Assembly (NCBI RefSeq): GCF_001693385.1 | Contig: NZ_CP016428.1 | Coordinates: forward strand, 6,510,001 to 6,574,000 | Length of the DNA: 64,000 bases | Direction of reading: 5' to 3' | DNA from: Bradyrhizobium icense | GTDB taxonomy: Bacteria; Pseudomonadota; Alphaproteobacteria; Rhizobiales; Xanthobacteraceae | Shown: piece by piece, positions 26,261-35,536 of the stretch | Numbering within the stretch: the stretch's first letter is position 1 | Layout: every line of letters begins with the position of its first letter | The notes under the pieces: generated by a model | What the model was told of the DNA's origin: nothing | Seen by the model: only the letters and a program-made list of their open reading frames with translations | Databases searched by the model: none | Made by a program: the position numbers and the translations under genes

Positions 26261-27016
26261 TTGGCTGACAAGAACGACAGCAAAACCTCTCCCCGCAAGC
26301 GCGTGGACATGCTGCTGGTCGAGCGTGGCCTGTTCGAGAGCCGCGCTCGCGCGCGCGCCGCGATCGACGCCGGCGGCGTGACGGCCGATGGCAGGCCTGT
26401 GTTGAAGGCATCGGAGATGATCGCCGGCAATGCCGAATTGTCCGCTCAGCCCGCCCACCCTTACGTCTCACGCGGCGGCGTCAAGCTCGCCGGCGCGCTG
26501 GAGCAGTATCCGATCGAGATCGAGGATCACGTCTGCCTCGACGTCGGCGCCTCCACCGGCGGCTTCACCGAGGTGCTGCTGGCGAACGGCGCCAGCCTCG
26601 TCTTCGCCATCGATGTCGGGCACGGCCAGTTGCATCCCTCGCTGCAGAACCATCCCAAAGTCGTGTCGATGGAAGAAACCGACATACGCACGTTCGAGGG
26701 CAAGCGCCTGCCCGCCCGGCCGGATGTCGTCGTCATCGACGTCAGCTTCATTTCCTTGAAGGCGGTGCTGCCGGTGGCGCTGTCCCTGGCCGCAGCCCCG
26801 ATGCATCTGCTCGCGCTGATCAAGCCGCAGTTCGAAGCAGAGCGGAAACATTCCAAGCACGGCATCATCCGCAACGCGATGGTGCACCAGGCGATCTGCG
26901 ACGACATCTCGGCGTTTGCCGCCTCGCTCGGCTGCACCGATATCCAGGTGTTTCCGTCGTCGATCAAAGGCGGCGACGGCAATATCGAGTTCTTCATGGG
27001 CGCGCGCCGTGGCTGA
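26261..27016 (+). CDS. tlyA: TlyA-family rRNA 2'-O-methyltransferase/hemolysin-like protein
   Basis: 251 residues from TTG 26261. An N-terminal S4 RNA-binding domain (residues about 14-75: [20 protein letters not shown]) precedes an FtsJ-like methyltransferase with [14 protein letters not shown] (SAM loop), [14 protein letters not shown] and LIKPQFEAE. Members methylate ribosomal RNA; the hemolysin label is historical. It begins 2 bases after the previous stop, and its own end overlaps the next gene by 8 bases, so the three genes form an operon. Confidence 0.93.
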   Translation: MADKNDSKTSPRKRVDMLLVERGLFESRARARAAIDAGGVTADGRPVLKASEMIAGNAELSAQPAHPYVSRGGVKLAGALEQYPIEIEDHVCLDVGASTGGFTEVLLANGASLVFAIDVGHGQLHPSLQNHPKVVSMEETDIRTFEGKRLPARPDVVVIDVSFISLKAVLPVALSLAAAPMHLLALIKPQFEAERKHSKHGIIRNAMVHQAICDDISAFAASLGCTDIQVFPSSIKGGDGNIEFFMGARRG

Positions 27017-28256
27017 GGGCGAACGCCTCGTCATCGACCATGTCGGCCATCATGGCGACGGCGTCGCCGTATCAGGCGGCGACAACATCTATGTGCCGTA
27101 CACGCTCGGCGGCGAAACAATAGAGGTCGGTCCGGTTCCCGGCCACCATCCCGACCGCCGGCGATTGCTCAAGCTCGAAGCTGCAAGCCTGGAGCGCATC
27201 GCGCCGTTCTGTCCGCATTTCGGCGTTTGCGGCGGCTGCGCGATCCAGCACTGGGACGCCGAACCCTATCGCGCCTGGAAGCGCGAGCTCGTGGTGACGA
27301 CGCTTTCGCAAGCGGGAATCGATTGCGACGTCGCGACGCTGGTCGATGCTCATGGTGCGGGCCGCCGGCGTATCACCCTGCACGCACGGATGGGCACGCA
27401 CGACGTGCTCAAGGTCGGCTATGCGGCGGCCGGTTCGCACGACATCATTCCGATCGACCGCTGCCCGATCCTCGACCCGCAATTGAGCGGCGCGATCGAG
27501 GCCGCCTGGGCCGTCGCCGAGCCGTTGATCGCGATGGGCAAGCCGCTCGACATCCAGATCACCGCGACCAATAGCGGCCTCGACGTCGATGTGCGCGGCT
27601 CCGGCCCGGTATCGTCAGCCATGATCGCGCGGCTCTCGCGGATCGCCGAACAACACCGGCTGGCGCGGCTGACGCGCCACGGCGAACTGGTGCTGATGCG
27701 AACGCCGCCCGTGATTTCGATCGGCGCCGCGCAGGTCACGCTGCCGCCCGGCTCCTTTCTGCAGGCCACGGTGGCAGGAGAGGAAGCGCTGGCGGCGCTC
27801 GTCTCCGAACATTGCAAACGCAGCAAGAATATCGCCGATCTCTTCTGCGGCGTCGGCCCCTTCGCGCTGCGGCTTGCAGCGAAGTCGCGGGTAACCGCCT
27901 TTGACGGCGATGCCGGTGCGGTAGCAGCCTTGCAGAAGGCTGCGACGTCCACCTCAGGACTGAAGCCGGTCAATGCAGAGGCACGCGACCTGTTTCGTCG
28001 CCCGCTGATGCCGCAGGAACTGCGCGACTACGACACGGTCGTATTCGATCCCCCACGTCAGGGCGCGCAAGCGCAGGTGAGGCAGATCGCGGCAAGCAAG
28101 GTGCCAACGGTGGTTGCAGTCTCGTGCAATGTCACGACCTTTGCGCGCGATGCGAAGATCTTGATCGATGGCGGCTACAAGATCGAGGGCGTCACGCCAG
28201 TCGACCAGTTCCGCCATACGCCGCATGTGGAATTGGTGGCGCAGTTCAGGCGATAG
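27009..28256 (+). CDS. Class I RNA m5U methyltransferase (RumA/RlmD type)
   Basis: 415 residues from GTG 27009, overlapping tlyA. It has a TRAM-like N-terminus ([14 protein letters not shown]), an iron-sulfur motif [14 protein letters not shown] (Cys68, Cys74, Cys77) with a further Cys in DRCPILD, the SAM block [29 protein letters not shown] and the catalytic-Cys region [14 protein letters not shown]. This is the layout of enzymes making 5-methyluridine in 23S rRNA or tRNA. The exact site is not readable. The pairing with tlyA is common in this group. Confidence 0.93.
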   Translation: MAEGERLVIDHVGHHGDGVAVSGGDNIYVPYTLGGETIEVGPVPGHHPDRRRLLKLEAASLERIAPFCPHFGVCGGCAIQHWDAEPYRAWKRELVVTTLSQAGIDCDVATLVDAHGAGRRRITLHARMGTHDVLKVGYAAAGSHDIIPIDRCPILDPQLSGAIEAAWAVAEPLIAMGKPLDIQITATNSGLDVDVRGSGPVSSAMIARLSRIAEQHRLARLTRHGELVLMRTPPVISIGAAQVTLPPGSFLQATVAGEEALAALVSEHCKRSKNIADLFCGVGPFALRLAAKSRVTAFDGDAGAVAALQKAATSTSGLKPVNAEARDLFRRPLMPQELRDYDTVVFDPPRQGAQAQVRQIAASKVPTVVAVSCNVTTFARDAKILIDGGYKIEGVTPVDQFRHTPHVELVAQFRR

Positions 28257-28266
28257 GCGCTTCTTG

Positions 28267-28433
28267 CTTACCCTCCCCTGGAGGGGTCCCTGGAGGGGGA
28301 GGGTCGGCTCGCATGAGCGTAGCGAAATGCGAGACGGGGTGGGGTGATCTCTCCACTCGGGCACTGATCGAGAGGATGGACCGTCACCCCACCCCGCCGC
28401 TTCGCGGCGACCCTCCCCCTCCAGGGGAGGGTG
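28267..28433. repeat. REP-like palindromic element (CCCTCCCC/GGGGAGGG family)
   Basis: TTACCCTCCCCTGGAGGGG at the left and CTCCAGGGGAGGGTGA at the right are complementary, with inner arms ACGGGGTGGGGTGA and TCACCCCACCCCG. The left arm carries a partial internal duplication (GGAGGGGTCCCTGGAGGGGG). It sits between convergent genes and may act as a bidirectional terminator. Confidence 0.8.
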
Positions 28434-28455
28434 AAGCACGGTCCTGATTCCGGAT

Positions 28456-29328
28456 TCACCTCCCCCACCGGTCCTGCCAGATCTTCTCGCCGACCATGCA
28501 ATTGACGCGCGGCTCCCGGCCCGCTGCAGGCACCACCGGGCGTTCGGGCGTGCGGCCGGCGATCTCGAGCAGCAGCTTGGTACGAATCGCTTCCTTGAAC
28601 TTGTCGCGGTCCTTGATCGTCACCACGAACGAGCCGGGTCCGCCGATGACGCAATCCTCGTAGTAGAAATCGAGATTGTCGATATCCATGGTGGAGTAAG
28701 ATGGTTCCTTCACCATGATCGGCAGACCGTTGATGACGATGCCCTTTTCCAGCGCGGCATCGCGCGCGATGAGGACCGGCGCGCCGTTGTTGTTGGGGCC
28801 ATCGCCCGAGATATCGATCACCCGCCGCAGGCCGCGATGCGGGCTCTCGTCGAACAGCGGCATGGCGAAGTTGATCGCACCCGAAATCGAGGTGCGCGAC
28901 GCCCGGCGAATCGGGGTCTTGACGATCTCGTTGGCGACGGCGTCAGCCGTCTCCGGGCCGTCGATCACGCGCCAGGGAATGATGATCTTTTGGTCAGTGG
29001 ATGCCGCCCACTCGAAATAGGTGATCGCGATCCTTCCGTTCGGCCCGCTCTTGAGTGCCTGCAAGAATTCCTTGGAGAGGATTGCCTGCGCGTAGCCTTC
29101 CCGCTGCAGCGCCAGTTCATCCATGTCCATCGAATAGGAAACGTCGACGGCAAGGACGAGTTCCACGTCGACGGTCGGATTGGCGTCCTTGTCGGCCAGT
29201 GGGTGGCTATCGGCGTTCAATTGATGGCCCGGCCGGTTCGTTGGGTTCGGCGCGGCAACGCCTGCCACGTCGCCGCCGGCAAGTATGCCGGCTACAAGCA
29301 CGACCCCGATCGAGACATACCAGCGCAT
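28456..29328 (-). CDS. DUF1194 von Willebrand factor A domain protein
   Basis: 290 residues from ATG 29328 (an upstream in-frame ATG at 29382 is less likely). Residues 1-27 are a signal peptide (MRWYVSIGVVLVAGILAGGD). The VWA domain opens VELVLAVDVSYSMDMDEL, with a DxSxS metal-ion site, and ISGDGPNNNGAPVLIARDAA is typical of DUF1194. Two Cys lie in YYEDCVIGGPG and RVNCMVG. Exported VWA proteins bind partner proteins through the metal site; no partner is suggested by neighbours. Confidence 0.88.
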   Translation of the reverse strand: MRWYVSIGVVLVAGILAGGDVAGVAAPNPTNRPGHQLNADSHPLADKDANPTVDVELVLAVDVSYSMDMDELALQREGYAQAILSKEFLQALKSGPNGRIAITYFEWAASTDQKIIIPWRVIDGPETADAVANEIVKTPIRRASRTSISGAINFAMPLFDESPHRGLRRVIDISGDGPNNNGAPVLIARDAALEKGIVINGLPIMVKEPSYSTMDIDNLDFYYEDCVIGGPGSFVVTIKDRDKFKEAIRTKLLLEIAGRTPERPVVPAAGREPRVNCMVGEKIWQDRWGR

Positions 29329-29676
29329 TGCGGCCCTCCCGTCGAACGTCAGTAATGGTGACATGCAAAACGGCCAACGCAAAGCGCTGAAATCATTTGT
29401 CCTTCACATTCGGGTTAAGATCGGGATTCTTTCACAGCAGGACAACTCGGCCGGTTCCCTGCAGCGATAGCATGTCCGAACCCGGCGCGATGGCAGCCCT
29501 GATCAAGCTGAAACTCTCGGCAAACGCCCGGTTTCAGGACCGGCCCGGAGCCTGTAAACTGATCGAGCCGGCCGTCAGCCGCGGCGATCGGACTATGGCG
29601 CAACGCTTGGCGGATTGCCGCGCCAAGTAGCCGCGTGGCTGGCCCGTCGCAATTCGCTCGCTTCGGGATTTCTGGA
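29329..29676. other. Intergenic region before clpS
   Basis: About 350 bases between divergent genes. A 77-residue plus ORF (29397-29630) has no domain and no ribosome site and is not called. No clear promoter motif is seen. Confidence 0.45.
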
Positions 29677-29982
29677 ATGGCAGATACCGTCGTCACGCCA
29701 AAAACCAAGGTCAAAACCAAGGTCGAACGGCCGCGCCTGCACAAGGTCATCCTGATCAATGACGACTACACGCCGCGCGAATTCGTCGTCACGGTGCTCA
29801 AGGCCGAATTCCGCATGACCGAGGACCAGGCCCACAAGGTGATGATAACGGCGCACCGCCGCGGCGTCTGCGTCGTCGCCGTGTTCACCAAGGACGTCGC
29901 CGAGACCAAGGCGACGCGCGCCACAGACGCCGGCCGCGCCAAGGGCTATCCGCTGCTGTTCACGACCGAGCCGGAGGAGTAA
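29677..29982 (+). CDS. clpS: ATP-dependent Clp protease adaptor ClpS
   Basis: 101 residues from ATG 29677. The folded part has VILINDDYTPREFVVTVLKA and EDQAHKVMITAHRRGVCVVA, the ClpS signature, including the N-degron pocket residues (NDDYTP, M and H of the helices). It delivers N-end-rule substrates to ClpA. The N-terminal extension is Lys/Thr-rich with a tandem TKVK repeat. clpA is not adjacent, so this may be one of two clpS paralogues that alphaproteobacteria often carry. Confidence 0.94.
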   Translation: MADTVVTPKTKVKTKVERPRLHKVILINDDYTPREFVVTVLKAEFRMTEDQAHKVMITAHRRGVCVVAVFTKDVAETKATRATDAGRAKGYPLLFTTEPEE

Positions 29983-30002
29983 TTCTCCGCGCTTCATCCG
30001 GG

Positions 30003-31189
30003 CTACGTCGCCGACGTCTCGTCTGCGAGACCGTAGACGCGCGCGGCCTTGGCGAAGCCGGCGACCGGAAACTCGCCGAGGTCGCTCCACCCTCCCCGGC
30101 AGATGCCGGCAAATCCCTCCGACGCTACGACCGTGCGACGGAGCTGGCTGGCGATCTTTTCCAGCCGTGCCGCCAGATTCACCGCGGGCCCGATGCAGGT
30201 GAAGTCGAGCCGGTTGCCGCCACCGATATTGCCGTAGAGATTCGTCCCACGTGAAGCGCGACGCCGAAACGAAAACGTTCGACCGCGTCTCCGATCGGAT
30301 AATTCAGTTCGGCCACGCTGGCGCGGGATTCGTGCGCAGCTTCGAGCACATGCGAGCAGACCTGCTGCTCATCGCCGACATATTCGTCGATCGGAAACAC
30401 CGCGAGCAGCCCGTCGCCCATGTATTTCAGCACGTCGCCGCCATGCTTCTTGATCGCGGCGACCTGGCAATCAAAATACTGGTTCAGAATGTCGACGACG
30501 GTCTCGGCCGGCAGCCGGTCCGACAACGCCGTGAAGCCACGCAGATCGGACAGCCAGATCGCGGCATTCATCGTCTCGGTATGGCCGCGGCGAATTTGCC
30601 CGCCCATGATCCGCTCGCCGGCGCTGTTGCCGACATAGGTGTCCAAAAGGCTCGCGGCCATGCGTTTCAAACTGAGGATCTCGACCACCCGCGCCAGTGG
30701 CTTCGCGAGGCTCCGCAGCGCCGCCAGTTGTTCCTCCGTGAACCCGCCCGGCTGCTTGGTGCTCCAACTCGATGCGTTCACCGTGCCGCCAATGAACGGC
30801 AGCGGCAGAGCGACATAATCCGTCACGCCTTCAGCGCGAAGGTCGTCGATAATTGGAAAACGCCTGCTCTGGGGATCATCTGGCCGGGCTCGAACTTCCA
30901 GTCCCCGCTGGAACACGATGATCAGGGGGCTGGTGTGAAAATCCTGTGACTGCAGGATATTGTAATCGACGGAGCCGACCTCGACCTCCGAGTCCGGCTT
31001 CCAGATAAAGCTGAGCCCGTAGATTTCGGGATGCAGGGTGCGAACGAAGACGCCGACGCGCCACAGCGGCAGCCCTGCCCCGACCATCCGTTCACAGCAC
31101 TCGGCCATAAATCGGGTCGGGCTGGTCGCGGTTCGGCCGCCGTCGATCAGCCAGTCCGTCAGCTTCTGCAGTTCCGGTGCATTCATCAC
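30003..31189 (-). pseudogene. Adenylate/guanylate cyclase domain protein, frameshifted near 30241
   Basis: The main frame (31189-30179) encodes 336 residues: an N-terminal sensor-like region and a class III cyclase domain with AAIWLSDLRGFTALSDRLPA and VLKYMGDGLLAVFP. It then runs into FGVALHVGRISTAISVAATG and stops. Reading one frame over from about 30241 gives the expected continuation NLYGNIGGGNRLDFTCIGPA, then VNLAARLEKIASQLRRTVVA, down to a TAG at 30003. A single T missing in the plus strand (GAGATTCG for GAGATTTCG) explains this. It is a recent disruption or a sequencing error; the missing part includes the last catalytic block. Confidence 0.85.
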
Positions 31190-31261
31190 GCCGGTATTTG
31201 CCGTGCAAGTTCAGCGCGCGTCAAGCTAACAAGAACGCTTGACGTTGAGAAGCGCCCGGGG

Positions 31262-32347
31262 TCAGCCGACCTGTCCGCGGTGGCGCAGGAAATGATCGGC
31301 CAGCACGCAGGCCATCATGGCCTCGCCGACCGGCACCGCGCGGATACCCACGCAGGGGTCGTGGCGGCCCTTGGTCATGATGTCGGTATCGGCGCCGGCG
31401 CGATCCACCGTCTTGCGTGGCGACAGGATCGAGGACGTCGGCTTCACCGCAAAGCGCACCACCACCGGCTGGCCGGTCGAGATGCCGCCGAGTACGCCGC
31501 CGGCATGGTTGGACAGAAAGCGCGTGCCATTATTGCCGGTCCGCATCTCGTCGGCGTTTTGCTCGCCGGACAGTTCCGCGGCGCCGAAGCCGGCGCCGAT
31601 CTCGACGCCCTTTACCGCATTGATGCTCATCATGGCCGCCGCGAGATCGGCATCCAGCTTGGCGTAGATCGGCGCACCCCATCCCGGCGGCACGCCTTCG
31701 GCGACCACCTCGATAACCGCGCCGATCGAGGAGCCGCTCTTGCGGATGCCGTCCAGATACTGCTCGAAGAAGGCGGCCTTGTCCTTGTCCGGACAAAAGA
31801 ACGGATTGCGCGCGATCTCGTCCCAGTCCCACTTGTCGCGGTCGATCTTGTGCGGGCCCATCTGCACCAGCGCGCCGCGCACCTTGACTTCGGCCAGGAT
31901 TTTTCGCGCGATGGCGCCGGCCGCGACGCGCGTTGCGGTCTCGCGCGCCGATGAACGGCCGCCGCCGCGATAATCGCGCAGGCCGTATTTGGCTTCATAG
32001 GTGAAGTCGGCGTGCCCCGGGCGAAACTTGTCTTTGATCTCCGAATAGTCCTTGGAGCGCTGGTCGGTGTTCTCGATCAGGAGCGCGATCGGCGTTCCCG
32101 TCGTCACCTGCATGCCGGTTTCCGGATGCGCCATCACGCCGGACAGGATCTTGACCGCATCCGGCTCCTGGCGCTGGGTGGTGAAGCGCGACTGTCCCGG
32201 ACGGCGGCGGTCGAGATCGTGCTGGATGTCCTCTGATGTCAGCGGGATCAGCGGCGGGCAGCCGTCGACCACGCAGCCGATCGCGACCCCATGGCTTTCG
32301 CCGAAGGTCGTGACGCGGAAGAGATGGCCGAAGGTGTTGTGGGACAT
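31262..32347 (-). CDS. aroC: Chorismate synthase
   Basis: 361 residues. The opening [20 protein letters not shown] is the first family signature. [16 protein letters not shown] and [20 protein letters not shown] are the second and third, and [18 protein letters not shown] lies near the end. It uses reduced FMN to convert EPSP to chorismate, the last shared step of aromatic biosynthesis. Full length, intact, apparently monocistronic; fabI lies about 2.2 kb upstream on the same strand. Confidence 0.97.
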   Translation of the reverse strand: MSHNTFGHLFRVTTFGESHGVAIGCVVDGCPPLIPLTSEDIQHDLDRRRPGQSRFTTQRQEPDAVKILSGVMAHPETGMQVTTGTPIALLIENTDQRSKDYSEIKDKFRPGHADFTYEAKYGLRDYRGGGRSSARETATRVAAGAIARKILAEVKVRGALVQMGPHKIDRDKWDWDEIARNPFFCPDKDKAAFFEQYLDGIRKSGSSIGAVIEVVAEGVPPGWGAPIYAKLDADLAAAMMSINAVKGVEIGAGFGAAELSGEQNADEMRTGNNGTRFLSNHAGGVLGGISTGQPVVVRFAVKPTSSILSPRKTVDRAGADTDIMTKGRHDPCVGIRAVPVGEAMMACVLADHFLRHRGQVG

Positions 32348-32551
32348 CTGGAGCTCGAAATCTCTGGATTGAGCGTGTGGTAACGCGGGGAAAGCATTGG
32401 GTCAAATAGGCTCGCGCCCGTAATGGCCGGGTACGGCCGTCCGAAAGGATGCTATCGCTGCTTCTTCGCCCTCAGCCTTCCTCCTTCGCTTTCTCATTGG
32501 CCCCGAGAAACGTGATTTCCGGGTCCCAACCTTGCGCCGCTCTTTCCGAAA

Positions 32552-33082
32552 CTAGCTGAAGGCCGCAACTACGGTTTCGATGGGGAGAAACAGCGTGCGG
32601 CTGTCCTCTGGATACTCGATGAACTCGGCGCATCGGGTGTAGAAGCGCTTCGCTGTCTCATCCTTCGCATGCACCAGCACCGCCCCAATGCCGATGCTCT
32701 GTGATGCGACCGCGATACGGCGAAGCGCGTCCGATAGGAGGTCCGCACCGAGCCCCTTACCTGCGTGATCGCGGCTGACCGCCAATCTCCCGATGACCGA
32801 TACCGGAATCGTATCGGGCGCATTGCGCCGCACCTTGCCCGGCGCCGCCGCGCGCTCCACCGCCCCGGCCGAGATGCAGAAATAAGCGACCACCCGGTTG
32901 CCCTCGCACACGACATAGGTCCGGGAAAAACGGCTTTCGTTCTTCAAGGCACGGTGCCTCAGCCAGTCGTTCAATGCAGCTTCGCCGCAGTCGAAGCCCG
33001 AAAGGTCATGCTCGACAGTCAAGGGAACGGGGGCCGACAATCCGCGTTCGGCGCGCTCCGATACGCCCTCTACTTCCGCCAT
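32552..33082 (-). CDS. GNAT toxin of a DUF1778/GNAT (TacAT-like) toxin-antitoxin pair
   Basis: 176 residues. VEHDLSGFDCGEAALNDWLR is the typical start of TacT/AtaT-type acetyltransferases. The acetyl-CoA loop is RDHAGKGLGADLLSDALR, and AKDETAKRFYTRCAEFIEYP forms the end of the GNAT fold. Such toxins acetylate aminoacyl-tRNA and block translation. The start overlaps the upstream antitoxin gene by 13 bases. A 25-residue N-terminal extension precedes the core, so a later start is possible. Confidence 0.88.
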   Translation of the reverse strand: MAEVEGVSERAERGLSAPVPLTVEHDLSGFDCGEAALNDWLRHRALKNESRFSRTYVVCEGNRVVAYFCISAGAVERAAAPGKVRRNAPDTIPVSVIGRLAVSRDHAGKGLGADLLSDALRRIAVASQSIGIGAVLVHAKDETAKRFYTRCAEFIEYPEDSRTLFLPIETVVAAFS

Positions 33083-33438
33083 ACCGGCACCCTGCGCAAC
33101 AGCGACCGCAGCTTCGGTCCCGGCGCAGGGGGATTATCGAGCGCGTGCACGAAGACGTCGTAACGTTCGGAATTGAGCACGAACAGGCGCTGGTCGAGCA
33201 CCACGTCAATCGCTTGCCGACGGGCAGTCTCGATCATGAACTCCGTACGCGTCTTGCCAAGGATCGCTGCTGCGTCGTCGATAAGTTGTCTTGTATTGGC
33301 CTCGATGCGCAGATTAATGCTGCCCTTCGTATCCACAATGGGCGAGCGCTCCGCTACAGCAACGGTCGCATTTTCCGGGCCTTCCGAGAATGAGGAGCGG
33401 TCCTTTGCCATCGCAGAAAGATGCGCTTTTGTATCCAC
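33070..33438 (-). CDS. DUF1778 (TacA-like) antitoxin
   Basis: 122 residues. The ribbon-helix-helix part reads SINLRIEANTRQLIDDAAAI with KTRTEFMIETARRQA. The C-terminal segment DQRLFVLNSERYDVFVHALD is the toxin-wrapping region of TacA-type antitoxins. A start at the internal Met (33411) would remove nine residues. It precedes and overlaps the GNAT toxin gene, the usual order, and should repress its own promoter together with the toxin. Confidence 0.88.
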   Translation of the reverse strand: MDTKAHLSAMAKDRSSFSEGPENATVAVAERSPIVDTKGSINLRIEANTRQLIDDAAAILGKTRTEFMIETARRQAIDVVLDQRLFVLNSERYDVFVHALDNPPAPGPKLRSLLRRVPVWRK

Positions 33439-33487
33439 GATGTCAATACAGACGGAATTCGCCGAAAGACGAAGACTCTAACTATAT

Positions 33488-34087
33488 TTAGCTATATTTC
33501 CGCAGATCCCCGTCGCGGAACACATAGACCGCGCCCTGCTCGATCACGAGGTCGGCGGCGCTCTGCGGCGTCTCGATACCGAGCGCCACCATCAGCGCCC
33601 GTGCGGTGCCTCCATGGGCCACCGCGACCGTGTCTGCACGCAAGGAATCGTACCAGTCGCGCATCCGGTCCTGCACCTCCGCATAGGTCTCGCCGCCTTC
33701 CGGCGCCATCGTCCACTTCGCCGTCAACCGCTTGGCATAGAGCACAGGGTCGGCGGCCTGCATCTCGGCCAGCGTCGAGCCCTCCCAGACGCCGTAGCCG
33801 ATCTCACGCAGGCGATCGTCGAGCGAATAACTCTCCGGCGGCAGTTTCATGGCGCCGCGCACCAACTCCATCGTCGCCCGCGCGCGGGAAAGCGGGCTTG
33901 CAACGAACGGCAGCGCGGACGTGTCGCGGCCATCGTGCGCGAGAAGCTCGGCGAGGATGTTGCCGGCGTGGGCCGCCTGCTTGCGGCCAAGGTCGTTCAG
34001 TGGAATGTCCTGCGCGCCCTGCAGCCTGCCTTCCGCGTTCCACGACGTCTCGCCATGGCGGATATAGTAGATCACGGGCGCTGGCAT
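33488..34087 (-). CDS. Histidine phosphatase family protein (phosphoglycerate-mutase-like)
   Basis: 199 residues from ATG 34087 (MPAPVIYYIRHGETSWNAEG). The catalytic RHGE is at residues 10-13, FVASPLSRARATME carries the second Arg, and VAVAHGGTARALMVAL the second His. Small members act as phosphatases or cofactor-dependent mutases on sugar phosphates. It follows a hypothetical gene by 4 bases, and fabI beyond that, on the same strand. Confidence 0.9.
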   Translation of the reverse strand: MPAPVIYYIRHGETSWNAEGRLQGAQDIPLNDLGRKQAAHAGNILAELLAHDGRDTSALPFVASPLSRARATMELVRGAMKLPPESYSLDDRLREIGYGVWEGSTLAEMQAADPVLYAKRLTAKWTMAPEGGETYAEVQDRMRDWYDSLRADTVAVAHGGTARALMVALGIETPQSAADLVIEQGAVYVFRDGDLRKYS

Positions 34088-34091
34088 CGGA

Positions 34092-34529
34092 CTAATCGAG
34101 GTCTTTGACAGACAAGACCATTCTGTCCCCAACAAAAAAGGTCTTATCGGCCGAAATCATTTCCTTCTCTTTCAGCAGTTCGCGTCGCTGACCCAACATC
34201 TTGTGACAGAACGCTTTGCAAAAGCGCGAACTTTCGAGAAAAAAGGGTTCATCCAAATCTTCCGAAAGCTTGATCGTCCAAGCATAGGCCGTGACGGCTT
34301 TATCCCACAGCTCTTCGTCTAATAGAAACTCCGACAGGGTAAAAAGATTGGCCAACCGAGTCCGGTCTCTCAGCTCTTCGGTCTTCCCCTTCGAAGTATT
34401 GAAACGCAACTTCTCTGTCGTCGATTGACCCAGCTCCAAGCGAATCGCGGCGAGCGCCTCGATCTCCCGGGCATCGAACAACAGCTGCAGAACAGGCTCG
34501 ACCCATTGCCTTGCGTTGTCGGGGCTCAT
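34092..34529 (-). CDS. Hypothetical helical protein inserted in the fabI operon
   Basis: 145 residues, MSPDNARQWVEPVLQLLFDA then repeated helical pairs (ELRDRTRLANLFTLSEFL; ELWDKAVTAYAWTIKLSEDL) that look TPR-like, with a Cys in FCKAFCHKML. I recognise no family. It starts 3 bases after the fabI stop and ends 4 bases before the phosphatase, so it is co-transcribed. Its base composition is visibly lower in G+C than both neighbours, suggesting later acquisition in this tight gap. Confidence 0.75.
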   Translation of the reverse strand: MSPDNARQWVEPVLQLLFDAREIEALAAIRLELGQSTTEKLRFNTSKGKTEELRDRTRLANLFTLSEFLLDEELWDKAVTAYAWTIKLSEDLDEPFFLESSRFCKAFCHKMLGQRRELLKEKEMISADKTFFVGDRMVLSVKDLD

Positions 34530-34531
34530 TT

Positions 34532-35350
34532 TCAGTCCTGGGCGAGGCTGATATCCGGCGCCTCAGGGCGCTTCATGCCGACGACGTGATAGCCGGAATC
34601 GACGTGATGGACCTCGCCGGTGACGCCGCGCGACAGGTCCGACAACAGATACAGCGCGCTGTCGCCGACTTCTTCGATGCTCACGTTGCGACGCAGCGGC
34701 GCGTTGTGCTCGTTCCACCTCAAAATGTAGCGAAAGTCGCCGATACCGGAGGCGGCCAGCGTCTTGATCGGCCCGGCCGAGATCGCGTTGACGCGGATGT
34801 TCTTCTCGCCAAGGTCAGCGGCGAGATAGCGCACGCTGGCTTCGAGCGCGGCTTTGGCGACGCCCATGACGTTGTAATGCGGCATCCATTTCTGGGCGCC
34901 GTAATAGGTCAGCGTCAGGATCGAGCCGCCATCGGTCATGAGCTTCTCGGCCCGCTGCGCGATCGCGGTCAGTGAGTAGCAGGAGATCAGCATGCTCTTG
35001 GTGAAATTGTCCTGCGTCGTCTCCAGATAGCGGCCATCGAGCTGGTCCTTGTCGGAGAAGGCAATCGCATGGACCACGAAATCGATCTTGCCCCACTTTT
35101 CGCCGAGCACATCGAACACCGCATCTATCGTCGCGGCATCGGTGACGTCGCAATGGCCCAGCAGGAGGCCGTTCAGCTCCTTGGCCAGCGGTTCGACGCG
35201 TTTCTTCAACGCATCGCCCTGCCAGGTGAGCGCGATTTCCGCGCCGGCGTCGCGGCATGCCTTGGCGATGCCCCAGGCAATCGAGCGGTTGTTGGCAACG
35301 CCGAGGATCACCCCGCGCTTGCCCTGCATCAGACCTGACTTTTGCGACAT
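34532..35350 (-). CDS. fabI: Enoyl-ACP reductase [NADH]
   Basis: 272 residues. It catalyses the last reduction of each fatty-acid elongation cycle. GKRGVILGVANNRSIAWGIA is the divergent glycine motif of FabI. Tyr159 and Lys166 in HYNVMGVAKAALEASVRYLA are the catalytic pair, and NAISAGPIKTLAASGIGDF forms the substrate loop. The C-terminus has VTGEVHHVDSGYHVVGM. Intact. It heads an operon with a hypothetical gene and a histidine phosphatase. Confidence 0.96.
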   Translation of the reverse strand: MSQKSGLMQGKRGVILGVANNRSIAWGIAKACRDAGAEIALTWQGDALKKRVEPLAKELNGLLLGHCDVTDAATIDAVFDVLGEKWGKIDFVVHAIAFSDKDQLDGRYLETTQDNFTKSMLISCYSLTAIAQRAEKLMTDGGSILTLTYYGAQKWMPHYNVMGVAKAALEASVRYLAADLGEKNIRVNAISAGPIKTLAASGIGDFRYILRWNEHNAPLRRNVSIEEVGDSALYLLSDLSRGVTGEVHHVDSGYHVVGMKRPEAPDISLAQD

Positions 35351-35461
35351 CCGCTTTCCAATCGCGCTTCCGTCCGCCTTTGGAGGTACACCAGCACTCT
35401 CGCGCGGTCGAGCCCAAATCCGTCGCTCGGATAACGCGGTTTCCGGTGCGGCTCCATGGCT

Positions 35462-35486
35462 GGAATAGACGCGTCAATTGGGTGTT
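35462..35486 (+). promoter_or_regulatory. Candidate ECF-type promoter upstream of the sigma factor gene
   Basis: GGAAT (35462-35466) and TGTT (35483-35486) are separated by 16 bases, close to the alphaproteobacterial GGAAC-N16-CGTT pattern, about 50 bases before the sigma gene start. It may be autoregulatory. Low certainty because both boxes deviate by one base. Confidence 0.3.
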
Positions 35487-35536
35487 ATGTTGGGTAAGGC
35501 GTTCGCGCCTCCTGCAACTCTTGCAAACTGGTGCTG

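Noticed and set aside
29397..29630. 77-residue plus ORF upstream of clpS
   Set aside because: No domain or ribosome site; it ends just before the clpS leader and looks incidental.
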